The notes under the pieces were generated by a model. The model was not told the DNA's origin, did no database searches, and saw nothing but the letters and a program-made list of their open reading frames with translations. From Streptomyces griseiscabiei (GTDB taxonomy: Bacteria; Actinomycetota; Actinomycetes; Streptomycetales; Streptomycetaceae), in contig NZ_JAGJBZ010000001.1 in assembly GCF_020010925.1 (NCBI RefSeq), positions 3,699,001 to 3,763,000 of the forward strand: DNA of 64,000 bases, given 5' to 3'. How positions within the stretch are numbered: the first letter of the stretch is position 1; every line of letters starts with the position of its first letter. Made by a program: the position numbers and the translations under genes. Below are positions 46,346 to 54,414 of the stretch, piece by piece.

Positions 46346-47377
46346 TCAGGGGCGGGTGACCGAGGCGACCGGCATCATGCCGACGGGGTCGTAGCGGACC
46401 GGGGCGCCCGGGTAGGGGGCGTGGATGACCTGGCCGTTGCCGACGTACATGCCGACATGGCTGGCGTCGGGCCGGTAGGTGACGAGGTCGCCGGGCTGGG
46501 CCTGGGAGAGCGGGACCTGGGTGCCGGCGTACCGCTGGGCCTGCGAGGTGCGCGGCAGACCGACGCCGGCCTGGCCGTACGACCAGACCATGAGGCCGGA
46601 GCAGTCGAAGCCGTGGGGTCCGGTGGAGCCCCACACGTACGGCTTGCCGAGGGCGGAGCGGGCGGCGGCGACGGCGGCGGCGGCCCGGCCGTTGGGGGCG
46701 ACGGCGCCGGCGGGGTCCGGCATGTCGGTGCGGCCGGTGGCGCTGGAGCGCGAGGCGCGGTCGTACTCCTCGCGCTCCTCGTCCGGGAGGGCGTTGAGCA
46801 GCCGCCGGGCCGCCGCGAGCTTCCCCTCGACGGCCCGCTTGTGCTGGGCGACGGCCTTGCGGCTCTTCTCCAGCTCGGTGAGCTTCTCCCCGGCCTCCGC
46901 GCGGTCCTGGGAGAGGCCGCGCATGGCCTGCTGGAGGTCGTGGAGTTCGCCGGCCTGGTGGGCGCTGATGCGGTCCAGCGCGGCGGCCGTGTCGAGGTAG
47001 TCGTCCGGGTCGTCGGAGAACAGCAGGGCGATCGACGGGTCGACGGCGCCGGAGCGGTACTGGGCGCCGGCGAGCGAACCCAGCGACTCCCGCATGGCGT
47101 TGACGCGGTCCTGTTGCCGGGCGATCGAGTCCTGCGCGGTGCCGACCTGCTCGCGCAGCTCGTCGGCGCGCTCGTCGGCCTTGTTGTAGGCCTCGGTGGC
47201 TCGCTCGGCCTCCTCGTACAACCGGTCCACCTCGGCCCGGGTGTTGTCGTGCGGCGCGGCGGCGGCCTGCTGGACGGGGATGGCGCCGAAGGCGGCGGCA
47301 GCGGCGGACAGCACACCGAGGGCGGCGGCCGCGCCCCGGTCGAACCCGGACGGTACAAGGCGACTGTGGGACACCAC
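46346..47377 (-). CDS. NlpC/P60 peptidoglycan hydrolase 1
   Basis: A 343-residue secreted hydrolase. A short signal (cleaved near residue 40, after AAA) is followed by a long coiled coil (about 45-205) and a C-terminal NlpC/P60 domain (about 225-343) with Cys in GFDCSGL, His in ASHVGMYVG and a third polar residue in HAPYPG. This RipA/CwlT-like layout cuts peptide cross-links in the wall; the coiled coil can cover the active site. A GTG at 47377 is used (GGGAG 11 bases upstream; a second GTG is one codon on). It pairs with the paralogue at 47691-48728. Confidence 0.92.
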   Translation of the reverse strand: MVSHSRLVPSGFDRGAAAALGVLSAAAAAFGAIPVQQAAAAPHDNTRAEVDRLYEEAERATEAYNKADERADELREQVGTAQDSIARQQDRVNAMRESLGSLAGAQYRSGAVDPSIALLFSDDPDDYLDTAAALDRISAHQAGELHDLQQAMRGLSQDRAEAGEKLTELEKSRKAVAQHKRAVEGKLAAARRLLNALPDEEREEYDRASRSSATGRTDMPDPAGAVAPNGRAAAAVAAARSALGKPYVWGSTGPHGFDCSGLMVWSYGQAGVGLPRTSQAQRYAGTQVPLSQAQPGDLVTYRPDASHVGMYVGNGQVIHAPYPGAPVRYDPVGMMPVASVTRP

Positions 47378-47627
47378 GGGAAGCCGCACTCCCTTCGACG
47401 GTGGACAGGGCCCTCCCCGGCCCGGAGGACGTCCCCGGCAGGGGGCGCACTCACGGCGGGTGAGGGAAGCGCGGCCGACAGTAGCCGCGCGACCGGGTCC
47501 CAGCCAAAGACCTCCGCGGGCACAGAGCGTGACGTCCGGTCCGGGGCCCAGGTCACCAGCGGGTGAAGGGGTCAGCACGAGGTGCGGGAATTCGCCCGTT
47601 CGGGCGGCGCTGTGTCCTGATCTTGAA

Positions 47628-47675
47628 GAAAAACAGGGCCGATCGTCACACTGTGTGACGGTCGGCCCTGTTTTC
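47628..47675 (-). terminator. terminator of NlpC/P60 gene 2
   Basis: Arms AAAACAGGGCCGA..CGTCACAC and GTGTGACGG.TCGGCCCTGTTTT are inverted around 47652, a stem of about 20 bp with one bulge, and end in a T run on the minus strand, 17 bases after the stop. The remaining 250 bases of this gap hold no gene and should carry the leader of NlpC/P60 gene 1. Confidence 0.9.
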
Positions 47676-47690
47676 GAGGCGGAGCGGGTG

Positions 47691-48728
47691 TCAGCCGACG
47701 ACGCGGACACCGAACTGGAAGCTGCCGATGGTGCTCATCGACTCGTAGCGGACGACCTTGCCCGGGTACGGGGCGTGCAGGACCATGCCGTTGCCCGCGT
47801 AGAGGCCGACGTGCCCCAGGTCGTTGAAGAAGACCAGGTCGCCGGGCTTGAGCGCGTCGCGGCCGATCTTCGTGCCGTCGTTCTGCTGGGTGTACGTGGT
47901 CCGGGTGATCGAGACACCGGCCTGGGCGTAGGCCCACTGGGTCAGCCCGGAGCAGTCGTAGGAGTTGGGGCCGCTGCCGCCGGAGACATAGGGCTTGCCG
48001 ACCTGGGTGTCGGCGGCGGCGAGGGCGGCGGCGCCATAGCTGGAGGCGGGCGCCTCGTCGCCGAGCTCGACGCGCTCTCCGGCGTCGCGGCTGGCGCGGG
48101 TCTCCTGCTCGTCCAGGGCGGCCTTCTCCTCGGCCGTCAGGCTGTTGAGGAGCTTCTGCGCGGCGGCCAGCTTGCCCTGGACTTCCTTCTTCTTGTCGGC
48201 CAGGGTCTCGCGGGTCTCGGCGAGGTCCTCCAGCTTCTCCGTGGCCTCCTGGCGCTGCTGCGCGAGCGTGCGCTGCTTGTCCTGGATCTTCTTCAGCGCC
48301 TCGACCTGCTGGCTGGTCAGCTGGTCGAGCGTGGCGGCCTTGTCCAGGTAGTCGTCCGGGTCCGCGGAGAGGAAGAGCTGGATCGAGGAGTCGATGCCGC
48401 CCGAGCGGTACTGGGCGCTGGCCGCCAGGCCTATGCCCTCCCGCAGCTCGTTGAGTTCTTCCTGACCCTTGGCGACGTTGTCCTGGATCGTGGAGATCTC
48501 CTTCTCGAGCTTCTCCTGCTTCTCCTCGGCCCCGTTGAGCTTGTCGGTGGCCCGCCCGGCGTCCTCGTAGAGCTTGTGGACCTTGGCCTGGACGTCGTCC
48601 TTGCTCGGCTTCTCGGCGGGCGCGGCGTTGGCGGCCTGCGAGGTGAGGGCCACAGCAGCGGCGGCGGCGGTGGTGAGCACGGTCACACGCGTACGGCTCG
48701 GCTGCTTGGGACGACGGTGGGACGCCAC
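47691..48728 (-). CDS. NlpC/P60 peptidoglycan hydrolase 2
   Basis: A 345-residue paralogue of the previous hydrolase with the same layout: signal peptide (cut after ANA-A near 35), coiled coil (about 45-200) and NlpC/P60 domain (about 225-345) with SYDCSGL, LGHVGLYAG and HAPYPG. The GTG at 48728 is chosen because AAGGAG lies about nine bases upstream; the ATG at 48746 has none. The divergent-looking upstream region contains stacked palindromes. Tandem copies suggest division of labour at septa and tips, which is inference. Confidence 0.93.
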   Translation of the reverse strand: MASHRRPKQPSRTRVTVLTTAAAAAVALTSQAANAAPAEKPSKDDVQAKVHKLYEDAGRATDKLNGAEEKQEKLEKEISTIQDNVAKGQEELNELREGIGLAASAQYRSGGIDSSIQLFLSADPDDYLDKAATLDQLTSQQVEALKKIQDKQRTLAQQRQEATEKLEDLAETRETLADKKKEVQGKLAAAQKLLNSLTAEEKAALDEQETRASRDAGERVELGDEAPASSYGAAALAAADTQVGKPYVSGGSGPNSYDCSGLTQWAYAQAGVSITRTTYTQQNDGTKIGRDALKPGDLVFFNDLGHVGLYAGNGMVLHAPYPGKVVRYESMSTIGSFQFGVRVVG

Positions 48729-48894
48729 GGTAGGGAACTCCTTCATATGAGCGACCGGCCGGCCAGGACTCCGGCGACGATCACCCGTTCAGAGGTTTGA
48801 GCCCAGACCCTAGTGACCCAATGGTGATCACTTCAAATCCCCCACAGGAAAAATCCCGTCCCACGGCGCACAATTTACACTCAACACACATGCG

Positions 48895-48937
48895 GTAGCG
48901 CTCGATTGACGCTACGTTGCGCAACATTTCGATCAAT
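48895..48937. promoter_or_regulatory. stacked palindromes upstream of NlpC/P60 gene 2
   Basis: GTAGCG-N9-CGCTAC (48895-48915) is followed directly by the perfect palindrome GTTGCGCAAC (48916-48925), and ATTGA/TCAAT (48905-48909, 48933-48937) flank the latter. The stretch is AT-rich. It can be a terminator for the NYN gene, an operator, or both. Confidence 0.5.
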
Positions 48938-48986
48938 TCGGGCATAGCGCCCGTTCGTTGCTGTTGGGGCGGACGCGACCGAAGGG

Positions 48987-50330
48987 TCAGGAAAGCCGCT
49001 TGAGGAGCACGGCGGAGGCCACCGGGCGCGCACCGGCCTTCGCGATCCCGTCGGCCACCTCACGGTCGGTGGAGGCGACGATGACCGGCCGGCCGGGCGG
49101 TTCGGCGCGCACCAGCCGGCGGATCAACTCGTCGGCGGTGACACCGGGCTTGGAGAACAGCACCCGCACCCCGCGCGGCGGCGCGAGCAGCACCGGCGCG
49201 GCCAGCTCGGCCCCGTCGAAGACACAGGTGACCTCGGCGCCGGTCTGCGCGGCGAGCTGGGAGAGCTGACCCAGCAGCCGGAGCCGCTGCTTCTCCAGCG
49301 GCATCTGCGGATAGCCGGTCTTGGTGACGTTGTAGCCGTCGACGACGAGATGCGCCTGCGGCAGCGCCAGCAACTGGTCCAGGATCGCCGGGTCGTTCTC
49401 CGACAGCGCGCGGGCGGCGATGTCCTTCGGGGTCATCCGACCGGGCTCCACCGCGTCGACGGTCTCGGCGGGCCGTACGGAGACCGGCGGCAGCGCCAGC
49501 TCCCGCCGGAGCCCCTGGGCCGCGTCCAGCACGGTGTCGAGGAGCAGCCGTACCCGCATGTCCTCGACGCTGCGGCCCTCGCGGGCGGCCCGCCGGGTGG
49601 CCTCCAGCGCGGCCTCCGCCTCACCGAGCCGGGCCTTGAGCCGCCGGCTCTCGCTCTCGGCGGCGGACACCTGGGCGTGGCTCTCGCCGCGCACGGTCTC
49701 CATCTCGGCGTGCAGCTTGCGCAGGGCGGCCTCGCCGCGCTTGACGTCACTGAGGGCGGCCCGGAGCTTGCGGTGCATCGAGTCGGCCTCCTTCTTCGCC
49801 GACTCCAGCTCCGCGCGCAGCCGTTCCGTCTCGGCCTTGGTGTGGCCGCGGGCCTCGGCGAGCTGCTCGCGCAGCCGCTCCAGCTCGGCCCGGCTCTCCT
49901 CGCCGGCCCGCTCGGCGTCCGCCCGCAGGGCCTCCTCACCGGCCGCCGCGACCAGCTTCACCCAGCCCGTGGGACGCAGCACATAGGCCGCGGCCGCCAC
50001 GTCCAGCGGGTCCGCGGCCGGGGGCGGCGCGCCCGTGTCGAGGGCGTCGGCCAGCTCCGGGTGGGCCTCCCGGAACCGCTCCCCGATCCGCTGTCTGAAC
50101 AGCGTGTCGCCCTCCACGGCGGCGGCCATCGCGTTGCCCGCGAACTTCACCCGGCGAGTCGGGGTGAAACGGGCGTACTGCCGCAGCTGCGCGGGCAGTT
50201 CGCCGACGGTGAGCCCGCCGAAGCCGTCGGAGACGATCTGCACGACGCGCTTACGGACGCCTTCGGGCAGCGGACGGTCGAGCACCTCGGCGGGGCCGTC
50301 GCCCGGCCCCCCGCTCGCGCTCTCCACCAT
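48987..50330 (-). CDS. NYN (PIN-like) domain protein with coiled coil
   Basis: A 447-residue protein. The N-terminal 110 residues are a conserved helical region; a long coiled coil (about 140-270, with Glu/Arg heptads) follows; the C-terminal NYN/YacP domain has VVDGYNVTKTGYP, VFDG and VIVASTDREVADG, the acidic residues that bind metal in this RNase fold. In Bacillus, YacP-like NYN proteins trim rRNA. The ATG at 50330 is selected among several near starts. The zinc-ribbon gene is 33 bases upstream on the same strand and probably co-transcribed. Confidence 0.88.
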   Translation of the reverse strand: MVESASGGPGDGPAEVLDRPLPEGVRKRVVQIVSDGFGGLTVGELPAQLRQYARFTPTRRVKFAGNAMAAAVEGDTLFRQRIGERFREAHPELADALDTGAPPPAADPLDVAAAAYVLRPTGWVKLVAAAGEEALRADAERAGEESRAELERLREQLAEARGHTKAETERLRAELESAKKEADSMHRKLRAALSDVKRGEAALRKLHAEMETVRGESHAQVSAAESESRRLKARLGEAEAALEATRRAAREGRSVEDMRVRLLLDTVLDAAQGLRRELALPPVSVRPAETVDAVEPGRMTPKDIAARALSENDPAILDQLLALPQAHLVVDGYNVTKTGYPQMPLEKQRLRLLGQLSQLAAQTGAEVTCVFDGAELAAPVLLAPPRGVRVLFSKPGVTADELIRRLVRAEPPGRPVIVASTDREVADGIAKAGARPVASAVLLKRLS

Positions 50331-50363
50331 CCTCACCCCACTGTCTGTGCGGTGCCCGCTCCC

Positions 50364-50603
50364 TCAGGAGCCGGCGCCCGGCCTGTCCACGAGTTCCACC
50401 TGGTCCACCGCGTTGCACCAGCGGCAGCGCACCGACTCGATGTTCTCACTGACCACGTCGCGCTCCTCGACCTTGGGCTCCCCGGCGAGGTCGAGGTGAA
50501 CGTACTCGACGACCTTCGACGAGCGGGTCACGTCGAACCGCGTGAGGTTGCCACAGAGCGTGCAGCGCCAGCGGGTCGTGTCCGTCGGCAGGGGAACCGT
50601 CAT
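50364..50603 (-). CDS. small zinc-ribbon protein
   Basis: A 79-residue protein with two CxxC knuckles (CTLCG at about 14-18 and CRWCN at about 60-64) around a short beta region. It probably binds one zinc and acts with RNA or protein. It directly precedes the NYN nuclease, suggesting a partner role. The ATG at 50603 has GGAAGAG about ten bases upstream. No enzymatic motif is seen. Confidence 0.75.
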   Translation of the reverse strand: MTVPLPTDTTRWRCTLCGNLTRFDVTRSSKVVEYVHLDLAGEPKVEERDVVSENIESVRCRWCNAVDQVELVDRPGAGS

Positions 50604-50801
50604 CGTGGCTGCTCTTCCTTCTTCCAGTCTCCGTGAAGCGCCGGCGTCCCGGTGCGTGTGGCTCGTAACCCTACGGCCTGACCGGTACTCGACGCCCGTT
50701 CACCTGTGGCGGCGGCGCGGATTGCCTCCGGCGGCGGGGCCGATCCCCGCGGGCGGCGAGGCGGTCTGTGCGGGTAGGCCCCGTTACGTCATGCTCTGCT
50801 C

Positions 50802-51557
50802 ATGATCGGCAAGTGGAGCACCTCGGCCGGGCGGGCCGTACGAAACGAGTCGGCGCCGGTGACGTACGGGCTGATCGCCGTCTGCTGTGCGCTCTTCCTG
50901 ATCGGGCCGGCGGCCGGACTCAACCCCGGGTACGGCACCGGGGAGGAGCTGATCGCCGCGCAGCGGGCGTACTTCCGGCGCTGGGGCGTCGTCCCCGACG
51001 AACTGTTCGACGGCTCCCCGGGCGCGGCGCTCACCCCGCTCACCGCGCTCTTCGTGCACGGCAGCTGGCTGCACCTGCTCGGCAACATGCTCTTCCTCTT
51101 CGTCTTCGGGGCGATGGCCGAGGAACGCATGGGCCATGTGGAGTTCGCCCTCTTCTACGTCGGCTGCGGCGCTCTCGCGCTGGTGGCGTACGCGGCGGCG
51201 CACGCCGGGTCGCCGCAGTCGCTGGTCGGCGCGTCCGGGGCGATCTCCGCGGTCCTCGGCGCGTTCCTCTTCCTGTTCCCCCGGGCGCGGGTGACGAGCC
51301 TGCTGCCGTTCCTCTTCTTCCTCCCGCTGCGGTTCCCGGCGTGGGTGACCCTGCCGTTCTGGGTGACCCTGCAGTGGCTGGCGGCGGGGCGGCAGACGGC
51401 CGGGCCGGGGGTGGCCTATCTGGCGCATCTGGTGGGGTTCGGACTGGGGTTCTGTTACGCGTGGGGGCGTTATGGGCGGAGGGCTAGAGTGAAGGCGCCC
51501 GTGGATGTCCCGTCGAACGTCCCAGCTCCGGCCCCCGAGGGAGAGAAACAGCCGTGA
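50802..51557 (+). CDS. rhomboid family intramembrane serine protease
   Basis: A 251-residue membrane protease with six or so segments. The N-terminal block HLLGNMLFLFVFG, the catalytic GASGAIS (Ser) and HLVGFGLG (His) are in order, so the protease should be active. A 35-residue Pro-rich C-tail is cytoplasmic. Substrates are not known. The start at 50802 has no ribosome binding site (likely leaderless). It overlaps the next gene by four bases (GTGA). Confidence 0.92.
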   Translation: MIGKWSTSAGRAVRNESAPVTYGLIAVCCALFLIGPAAGLNPGYGTGEELIAAQRAYFRRWGVVPDELFDGSPGAALTPLTALFVHGSWLHLLGNMLFLFVFGAMAEERMGHVEFALFYVGCGALALVAYAAAHAGSPQSLVGASGAISAVLGAFLFLFPRARVTSLLPFLFFLPLRFPAWVTLPFWVTLQWLAAGRQTAGPGVAYLAHLVGFGLGFCYAWGRYGRRARVKAPVDVPSNVPAPAPEGEKQP

Positions 51558-51835
51558 TCACCGCGATCGTGCTCATCAAGACCAGCGTGGACCGGATTCC
51601 GGAGATCGCGGAATCGATCGCCGCGCTCGAATCCGTGAGCGAGGTGTTTTCGGTGACCGGTACCTACGATCTGGTCGCCATGGTCCGGGTGAAGGCCCAT
51701 GACGACCTGGCCGATGTGATCCCCGGGTCCATCAGCAAGATCCCCGGAGTGCTGGGCACCGACACCCATGTGGCGTTCCGGACGTACTCGCAGCACGACC
51801 TGGAGGCCGCGTTCGCCATCGGCCTGGACGGCTGA
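51554..51835 (+). CDS. stand-alone AsnC/Lrp RAM-domain protein
   Basis: A 93-residue protein consisting only of the Lrp ligand-sensing (RAM) beta-alpha fold, without the HTH. ITAIVLIKTSVDRIPEIAESIAALESV and VFSVTGTYDLVAMVRV match. Such proteins form octamers and bind amino acids, perhaps tuning other Lrp proteins or acting as sensors. It is translationally coupled to the rhomboid gene and starts with GTG at 51554 after GAGGGAG. No target is visible. Confidence 0.92.
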   Translation: MITAIVLIKTSVDRIPEIAESIAALESVSEVFSVTGTYDLVAMVRVKAHDDLADVIPGSISKIPGVLGTDTHVAFRTYSQHDLEAAFAIGLDG

Positions 51836-51900
51836 CCGCGTCTCCGCCGCCCCTGCCGGCCGCCGACGGCCGTCGCCTGCCGTCGCCGGATGAAGAAATC

Positions 51901-51917
51901 CTCATCCCGGCCTCATC
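51901..51917. promoter_or_regulatory. 11-bp-phased CTCATC repeats upstream of a two-component operon
   Basis: CTCATC at 51901-51906 and 51912-51917 have an 11-base period, about 35 bases before the small exported protein gene. GGATGA..TCATCC also forms an inverted pair at 51888-51908. An OmpR-type regulator bound as a dimer on one DNA face fits this layout. Confidence 0.55.
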
Positions 51918-51951
51918 CGCGCCGACCGGTCCGCTCCGCAGGATCGTCCCC

Positions 51952-52269
51952 ATGGTCTTCTCCCGCCGGATCGCGGCTCTCGCCGCCGTCGTGGCGATTC
52001 CGCTCGGGATCGCCGCGACCAGTTTCGCCCTGACCGACAGCCCGCAGGCGCCGAAGGTGCCGCCGAAGGTGGAGTTGGAGAGCGGTTCGCCGAGTCCCAC
52101 GCCCACCCGGCCCACGGCGACACCCAGCGACGAGGCCGTGTCGCGGCCTCCGGTGACCGACGGCTCCGCGAGTGATGACGATGACGACGACGCAGGACGG
52201 AACGGGCAGGGCGGCCAGGACGACGCCGACGACGGCCCCGGTGACGACGGACCCGGTGACGACGGCTGA
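51952..52269 (+). CDS. small acidic exported protein
   Basis: A 105-residue protein with a signal peptide or anchor (residues 5-27) followed by a Pro/Thr/Ser stretch and an Asp/Gly-rich tail with six consecutive Asp and two GPGDDG repeats. It has no defined fold. As first gene of a sensor kinase operon it may work as an outer-face accessory, possibly binding calcium or another cation. It ends 13 bases past the kinase start, so translation is coupled. AGGATC before the ATG is a weak ribosome site. Confidence 0.75.
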   Translation: MVFSRRIAALAAVVAIPLGIAATSFALTDSPQAPKVPPKVELESGSPSPTPTRPTATPSDEAVSRPPVTDGSASDDDDDDAGRNGQGGQDDADDGPGDDGPGDDG

Positions 52270-53698
52270 CAGGCCGCTCGGGCGGGTCTCGGCCCGGGTC
52301 CGGATCCTGCTGTGGCTGCTGCTCGTGATGACCGTGGCGCTGGCCTCGGTCGCGACGACGACGCGGTCGATCCTGCTGCGGGACGTGGAGCAGCGCATCG
52401 ACGAGCTGCTCGCGCAGGAGGCCGGGGAGTTCACCAACCTCCAGGCGCACGGCGTCGATCCGCAGACCGGCGCCCCCTTCACCGAGCCGTCACGGCTGCT
52501 CAAGGTCTTCCTGGAGCGGCAGAACGCCGACCTCGACGAGGAGCTGATCGGCCTCGTCGGCCGGAGCGGGCGCGCCCCCTCACAGCTCTTCCAGCAGCGC
52601 GAGATCCCCGTCCCGCTGCCCCTGCACGAGGACGGCGACGCCCGGCGGCGCATCTTCGAGTCGCCCGCCTCCATGGGCACGCTGGAGCGGGCGGCCGGGG
52701 AGATCCGCTGGGCGAAGGTGGAGGTGGCCCGGCACGGCTCCGAGGCGGACGCGGCGTTCGTGGTCGCCTTCCACCCGGCGAGCGAGCAGGCCCGCGCCGA
52801 CGAGGTGTTCCAAGTGCTGCTCGCCATCTCCGGGGTCGCCCTGCTGATGACCACCGGGATCGCCTGGGTGGTCGCGGGCCGCATCCTCAAGCCCGTCCGG
52901 CTGGTGCGCTCCGCCGCCGCCCAGCTCACCGAGCAGGACCTCACCCGGCGCATCCCGGTGCACGGCCGGGACGACGTGGCCGCGCTCGCCGAGACGTTCA
53001 ACGCGATGCTCGACCGGCTGGAGCGGGCGTTCGCCGCGCAGCGGGAGTTCGCCGACGACGCGGGCCACGAGCTGCGCACCCCCATCACCATCGTGCGCGG
53101 CCATCTGGAGCTGATGGGCGACGATCCCGCCGAGCGCGAGGAGACGGTCCGGCTGGTCACCGACGAACTGGACCGGATGAGCCGCATCGTCGAGGACCTG
53201 CTGCTGCTCGCCAAGGCCGAGCGGCCCGACTTCGTCCGCCCCGAGCCGGTCCAGCTCGCCGAACTCACCGCCGATGTCTACGTCAAGGCCCGCACCCTGG
53301 GCGACCGCGACTGGCAGCTCGCCGAAGTCGCCGACCTGGAGGCCGAGTTGGACCCCCAGCGGATCACCCAGGCGATGGTCCAGCTCGCCCAGAACGCCGT
53401 GCAGCACACCACCACCGGCCAGACCATCCGCGTCGGCTCCCGCGCCGAGGGCCGGGCGGTCGAGCTGTACGTCGTCGACTCGGGGCCCGGGGTGCAGCCG
53501 CAGGACGCCGAGGTGGTCTTCGAACGGTTCCGGCGCGGCACGGCCCGGCGCGGCGCCCGCGGCTCCGGTGCCGGGCTCGGCCTCGCCATCGTCCGCGCGA
53601 TCGCCGAGGCCCACGGCGGCCGCGTGCGGCTGCACGACACCGAGGGCGGCGGCGCGACCTTCGTCCTGACCCTGACCCTGGAAGGGGCCCTCCCGTGA
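52256..53698 (+). CDS. OmpR-coupled sensor histidine kinase
   Basis: A 480-residue kinase. The first membrane segment is about 14-34, then an outer sensor domain (about 40-190), a second segment (about 195-215), HAMP (about 218-270), HisKA with the phospho-acceptor His in DDAGHELRTPI, and a HATPase domain with NAVQH, DSGPG and GSGAGLGLAI. The GTG at 52256 is taken; starts up to 84 bases earlier lie inside the upstream gene and are also possible. It overlaps the response regulator by four bases (GTGA). Confidence 0.88.
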   Translation: MTTADRPLGRVSARVRILLWLLLVMTVALASVATTTRSILLRDVEQRIDELLAQEAGEFTNLQAHGVDPQTGAPFTEPSRLLKVFLERQNADLDEELIGLVGRSGRAPSQLFQQREIPVPLPLHEDGDARRRIFESPASMGTLERAAGEIRWAKVEVARHGSEADAAFVVAFHPASEQARADEVFQVLLAISGVALLMTTGIAWVVAGRILKPVRLVRSAAAQLTEQDLTRRIPVHGRDDVAALAETFNAMLDRLERAFAAQREFADDAGHELRTPITIVRGHLELMGDDPAEREETVRLVTDELDRMSRIVEDLLLLAKAERPDFVRPEPVQLAELTADVYVKARTLGDRDWQLAEVADLEAELDPQRITQAMVQLAQNAVQHTTTGQTIRVGSRAEGRAVELYVVDSGPGVQPQDAEVVFERFRRGTARRGARGSGAGLGLAIVRAIAEAHGGRVRLHDTEGGGATFVLTLTLEGALP

Positions 53699-54357
53699 AC
53701 CGCATTCTCATCGTCGAGGACGAGGAACGCATCGCCTCCTTCGTCGAGAAGGGCCTGCGCGCGGGCGGCTTCACCACGACCGTGGTCGGCGACGGCGACT
53801 CGGCCTACGAGTACGCCCTGACCGGCGGCTTCGACCTGGTCGTCCTCGACATCGGCCTGCCCGGCCGCGACGGTTTCACCGTCCTGCGCGAGCTGCGCGA
53901 GGCCCGTGTCACCGTGCCGGTCATCGTGCTGACCGCCCGCGACTCGGTACGCGACACCGTGGCCGGCCTGGAGGGCGGCGCCGACGACTGGATGACCAAG
54001 CCGTTCCGCTTCGAGGAGCTCCTGGCGAGGGTCCGTCTCCGGCTGCGTACGGCGGCCAGGGCCCCCGAGGTGACGATGCTGCGCAGCGGCGACCTGACGC
54101 TGGACCTGCGCACCCGACGCGCGCGGTCCGGGGAGCGCCTGGTGGACCTGACCGCCAGGGAGTTCGTCCTCATGGAACTCTTCCTGCGCCACCCCGGCCA
54201 GGTCCTGTCGCGGGAGCAGATCCTGTCGCACGTCTGGGGCTACGACTTCGACCCGGGCTCGAACATCGTGGACGTGTACGTACGGGCGCTGCGCAAGAAG
54301 CTGGGAGCGGCCCAGCTGGAGACGGTGAGGGGCATGGGCTACCGCCTGCCGACGTGA
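53695..54357 (+). CDS. OmpR-family response regulator
   Basis: A 220-residue regulator with a receiver domain (1-118; EDE at 8-10, phospho-acceptor Asp52 in VVLDIGLPG, Lys in MTKPF) and a winged-helix DNA-binding domain (about 125-218; LTAREFVLMELFLRHPGQ, SREQILSHVWGYDFDPGSN). It starts at GTG 53695 within the kinase stop. It is the likely reader of the phased TCAT repeats on both sides of the operon. Confidence 0.95.
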   Translation: MNRILIVEDEERIASFVEKGLRAGGFTTTVVGDGDSAYEYALTGGFDLVVLDIGLPGRDGFTVLRELREARVTVPVIVLTARDSVRDTVAGLEGGADDWMTKPFRFEELLARVRLRLRTAARAPEVTMLRSGDLTLDLRTRRARSGERLVDLTAREFVLMELFLRHPGQVLSREQILSHVWGYDFDPGSNIVDVYVRALRKKLGAAQLETVRGMGYRLPT

Positions 54358-54363
54358 AGCTTC

Positions 54364-54412
54364 CTTCATAGACGGCTCATCAAGGACTCACCCCCCGCTT
54401 GAACCCTTGATG
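54364..54412. promoter_or_regulatory. 11-bp-phased TCAT repeats and hairpin before transporter
   Basis: TCAT at 54366, TCAT at 54377 and TCAC at 54388 are spaced by 11 bases between the response regulator stop and the transporter start. The same stretch has an inverted repeat (CATCAAGG 54378-54385, CCTTGATG 54405-54412). Either a regulator site for the adjacent OmpR protein or a terminator is possible. Confidence 0.45.
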
Positions 54413-54414
54413 AC

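Noticed and set aside
47378..47690. c-di-AMP (ydaO) riboswitch before the NlpC/P60 genes
   Set aside because: Such switches occur before wall hydrolase genes in actinobacteria, but I could not line up the conserved core in either leader.
52312..54357. 681-residue frame ending in the response regulator
   Set aside because: Its first 461 codons are out of frame to the kinase gene; the regulator starts at GTG 53695.
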